NCBI GenBank assembly: GCA_964618855.1
Contig: CAZUCD010000082.1
Coordinates: forward strand, 1 to 16,401
Length of the DNA stretch: 16,401 bases
DNA from: CAZUCD01 sp964618855
GTDB taxonomy: Bacteria > Sumerlaeota > Sumerlaeia > SLMS01 > JANRJK01
Direction of reading: 5' to 3'
The stretch's first letter is position 1, and each line of letters starts with the position of its first letter. The notes beneath the pieces are model-generated. The model was not told the DNA's origin and did no database searches. It saw only the letters and a program-made list of their open reading frames with translations. Below are positions 14,273-16,401 of the stretch, in pieces. Position numbers and translations under genes: made by a program.

Positions 14273-16171
14273 ATGCCCGACACGCCACGACCCGCGGCAG
14301 GCGCGACTTCCACCATGGCCGTCCTGGCTGCGCTGGGCCTGGCCTCGGTGCTCATCCTTGGCATTCTCGGTGCCCTCGTGCGCGCGGCGATGGCCGAGCC
14401 GCTCGTCCCGGACGCGCGGCTGGTCGCCCGAGTCTCGGTCCCGCCTGGATCCTCGGGAGTGCCGCTGATGCTCAGGGGGACTTGGGACCGGTCTTCGGGG
14501 GTGGCGACGCCGAGGGAGGGCGCCGCGGCCGAAGTGCCTCTGCCCCCCGGCCCGTGGGATGCCCTGGCCGTGCGCATCCTGGGGGATCCATCGGCGCGCT
14601 GGCGGTTGGAATGGCGCGACGGCCACGCGCGCACCATGTGGCCCTCCGTGGAGCCGGGTGCGCGGCTCGACCTCTCGGGCATCGCCTCCGATCCGGAATC
14701 AACGGGTCCCATCATCCTGCGCATTTCGCCCGCGCCGGGCGCCCCGCCCGCGGCCCTCAACTACATCGACCTCCGCGCGCGCGCAGTCGCCATCAACCGC
14801 GTCCCGGATGCGGGCGGGGCCATCCTCCTGGCCCTCGTGCCATGGGCGCTGACGCTTGTGCTCGTGCTTGGGCGCGGACTCGAACTCCGGCGTGCGGGCG
14901 TGATCGGCGTTGGGATCGGGGGGTCGCTCGCCGCATTGGTCGCGTTGAACCCCGCGTTGCTGGAGCACGCCCGCGGCGTTGCGCTGATCCTGTGCATGGC
15001 TCCGCTCGCGGTGTTGGCGCGGCAGTTCGCCGCCGGGACGCAGTCACTCGACGGGGCCAAGGCGTTCGTCCTGCCGCTCTGCCTGTTCGCGCTCGCCTTC
15101 GCGGCCCGGTGGGACGCCTTGCGCGACCTGCGGACGCTCGAGCTTCGGCCCGATGCCCTCGGATACGCCCTGATCGCGCGCGAGGGCACCTTCTACCGAA
15201 CGGAGCAGCCCTGGGGTCCCTTCGTGAGGGAACCGCTTTTCCCCGCGATCCTGCGCACGGCGTACACGGTGCTGCCCCCGACGGCGCCGTCCGCCCGGCT
15301 CGCCGGGGCGTTGGTTTCCTCGCTCGTGCCCGTGGTCGCGTGGCTCGTGGGACGGCGTTTGCTTCACCCTGCGGCGGCTGCCCTCGCGGCGGGGGCTCTC
15401 GCGGCCCATCCGGCGCTCGCGGCGCTTGGTGCGGAGGCGCTCCGCAACGACGCGATCACGCTGGCGTTCCTGCTGCTGGCATTGGCGAGGCTGCACCTCG
15501 CCGCCCGCCCCATCTGGCGTGCGGCCGCGTTTGGCGCGCTGGGCGCCGCGATGGTGCTCCTCCAGGTGACGCTCATCTCATTCTTCGCCCTCGTTGCGCT
15601 CTTCGAGGCCGTCTCCCGGCGTTGGAAGCCCGTGGAGTGGTTCGTGCTGGTGCTCCCCATCGTGATCCTGCTGCCCGGGCACCTCCGGTTCAACAAGGAG
15701 CGGTTCGGTTCGTGGACATACTCGGCGGATATCCACGTGCGCTTCTATGCGAACCGGGAGTTCGCGGGACGTCCCGGCTGGCCCGATCCATCCCGGCTCG
15801 CCACGGACCCCTACGCGGGTGGGCCCATGCCGGTTGCCAGCTTCCTCGCGGAGCTCGGACCGGGAGGGCTGGCCTCTCGGTTTGCCGGAGGCCTGGCCGC
15901 CCACCTCGCGACGGGGATGCCCCGGCAGGTCCTGCTTCCATGGAGCGCGTGGCTCCTTCTGCCTGCGCTTCTTGGCGCGCTGTGGTGGGCGACGCGCCGG
16001 GAGCTCACCTGGTTTGCCGCGTGGAATCTGCTCTTCATCGCGCCCGTGGCTCTGGTGGCCGGCGCGGGCGGGGACTGGCGGCTGGCCTCCACGATTGCCC
16101 CATGGTGGGTCATGCTATGGTGCGGAGGGCTGCAAGGGGGCTGGGAGTTGGCGCGGGGCGTGCGGCATTGA
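14273..16171 (+). CDS. GT-C fold membrane glycosyltransferase (ArnT/PMT-like)
   Basis: This 632-aa protein starts at ATG 14273 behind GGAGAAG with a short spacer; GTG 14246 would add nine residues without family support. Helix 1 (about 15-40) is followed by a soluble loop to about 180, probably outside the membrane and beta-rich, which is unusual in size this early. From about 180 on there are roughly ten membrane helices. The block L-R-P-D-A-L-G-Y-A-L-I-A-R at 291-303 with R-E-P-L-F-P-A-I-L-R at 319-328 matches the Asp-bearing first loop and the R-E-P-x-x-P helix of GT39/PMT_2-like enzymes, which use polyprenyl-phosphate sugars. Asp294 is the likely catalytic base. It probably adds a sugar to a glycan, lipid or protein at the outer face. 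It is divergent from the glycan operon. Confidence 0.85.
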   Translation: MPDTPRPAAGATSTMAVLAALGLASVLILGILGALVRAAMAEPLVPDARLVARVSVPPGSSGVPLMLRGTWDRSSGVATPREGAAAEVPLPPGPWDALAVRILGDPSARWRLEWRDGHARTMWPSVEPGARLDLSGIASDPESTGPIILRISPAPGAPPAALNYIDLRARAVAINRVPDAGGAILLALVPWALTLVLVLGRGLELRRAGVIGVGIGGSLAALVALNPALLEHARGVALILCMAPLAVLARQFAAGTQSLDGAKAFVLPLCLFALAFAARWDALRDLRTLELRPDALGYALIAREGTFYRTEQPWGPFVREPLFPAILRTAYTVLPPTAPSARLAGALVSSLVPVVAWLVGRRLLHPAAAALAAGALAAHPALAALGAEALRNDAITLAFLLLALARLHLAARPIWRAAAFGALGAAMVLLQVTLISFFALVALFEAVSRRWKPVEWFVLVLPIVILLPGHLRFNKERFGSWTYSADIHVRFYANREFAGRPGWPDPSRLATDPYAGGPMPVASFLAELGPGGLASRFAGGLAAHLATGMPRQVLLPWSAWLLLPALLGALWWATRRELTWFAAWNLLFIAPVALVAGAGGDWRLASTIAPWWVMLWCGGLQGGWELARGVRH

Positions 16172-16247
16172 CGTTGCCTCCAACCGCATCCGCTTAGGAG
16201 TGCAGGCTGTCACCCGCCGAGGCCGGAGGGATTCCAGCGCGGATGCC

Positions 16248-16400
16248 CTAAAGGTCTTCGATCGCTGCCGACACGTCTTGATCGGATGGATCATCGCGCC
16301 GGTCGAAGGCCGCTGCGATGGTGACACGCTTCTGCGAGCAGTATGCGACCACGATCAGCCGCATACCCCCGCTTTTTCCGCACCCCGGGAATCCCCAACG
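16248..16400 (-). CDS. RelE/HigB-like toxin, C-terminal end (5' partial)
   Basis: On the minus strand an open frame enters from the right edge and ends at TAG (16248-16250), giving 50 residues. It begins W-G-F-P-G-C-G-K-S-G-G-M-R-L-I-V-V-A-Y, which resembles the G-x-G-K-S-G-G-x-R strand pair of RelE/ParE/HigB-type mRNA-interfering toxins. The end, D-P-S-D-Q-D-V-S-A-A-I-E-D-L, resembles their helical C-terminus. Such toxins pair with a small HTH antitoxin. No antitoxin frame is visible in the 76 bp between this stop and the GT-C gene, so any partner would lie upstream, outside the window. The usual Lys/Arg-rich catalytic F-A-K-N segment is replaced by A-A-F-D-R-R-D-D, so activity is uncertain. 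Only the C-terminus is visible, hence moderate confidence. Confidence 0.55.
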   Translation of the reverse strand, partial: RWGFPGCGKSGGMRLIVVAYCSQKRVTIAAAFDRRDDPSDQDVSAAIEDL

Positions 16401-16401
16401 G

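Noticed and set aside
7943..16242. Shared 14-mer GGATTCCAGCGCGG at 7943-7956 and 16229-16242
   Set aside because: A match of this length is expected by chance in about half of windows this size, and no longer homology surrounds it.
16186..16246. Inverted repeat GCATCCGC / GCGGATGC flanking 45 bp
   Set aside because: Short arms with a long loop and no T-run; too weak for a terminator or mobile element end.
16115..16327. 70-codon minus-strand ORF at the right end
   Set aside because: It overlaps the RelE/HigB-like frame and the GT-C gene, is rich in P, R and S, and has no family signal.
1..16401. CRISPR arrays, insertion sequences, phage genes
   Set aside because: No regularly spaced repeats, transposase or integrase motifs were seen by eye on either strand.

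Overview
This is a GC-rich bacterial window (roughly 70 % G+C by eye) with eleven supportable protein genes, one of them cut by the left edge and one by the right, and one tRNA. High GC, Shine-Dalgarno sites, lipoprotein signals and an OmpA-type peptidoglycan-binding domain point to a diderm bacterium. A glycoside-hydrolase-like protein with a Pro/Thr-rich linker and a small beta-rich tail, together with TPR-extended O-antigen-ligase-type proteins, would suit a little-studied diderm lineage such as Sumerlaeota, Hydrogenedentota, Planctomycetota or relatives. The sequence alone does not settle the phylum.

Left part (1-3770, mostly + strand): the last codons of an RHS-repeat protein, a tRNA-Ser(GCT) on the minus strand, a LacI-family regulator ending in a clear rho-independent terminator, then a two-gene envelope unit. 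The envelope unit is a lipoprotein with a glycine zipper, a long coiled coil and an OmpA domain, followed 5 bp later by a second putative lipoprotein resembling the DUF4410 type.

Middle part (3779-14138, minus strand): a long exopolysaccharide or O-antigen block read right to left. In transcription order it holds a large O-antigen-ligase-like membrane protein with a TPR tail, a 145-residue protein of unknown family, a second O-antigen-polymerase-like membrane protein, a GT4-type glycosyltransferase, a membrane protein with a TPR-like tail, a secreted GHL10-like glycoside hydrolase, and a small SAM-dependent methyltransferase. The first four genes are joined by three successive 4-bp start/stop overlaps (GTGA, ATGA, ATGA), so they are very probably one translationally coupled unit that builds, polymerises or ligates a surface glycan. 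The hydrolase and methyltransferase further downstream may trim or modify that glycan, but they lie behind larger gaps.

Right part (14273-16401): a divergent GT-C fold membrane glycosyltransferase (ArnT/PMT-like) that shares an intergenic region with the operon and probably acts on lipid-linked sugars. At the right edge is the C-terminal end of a RelE/HigB-like toxin on the minus strand.

The most interesting element is the coupled four-gene glycan block: two different Wzy/WaaL-type integral membrane proteins, only one of which keeps the ligase-type His-Asn motif, bracket a small soluble protein of unknown function that has its own strong ribosome binding site. Because of the high GC content, many long antisense and out-of-frame ORFs exist (up to 789 codons). 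These were judged to be shadows.
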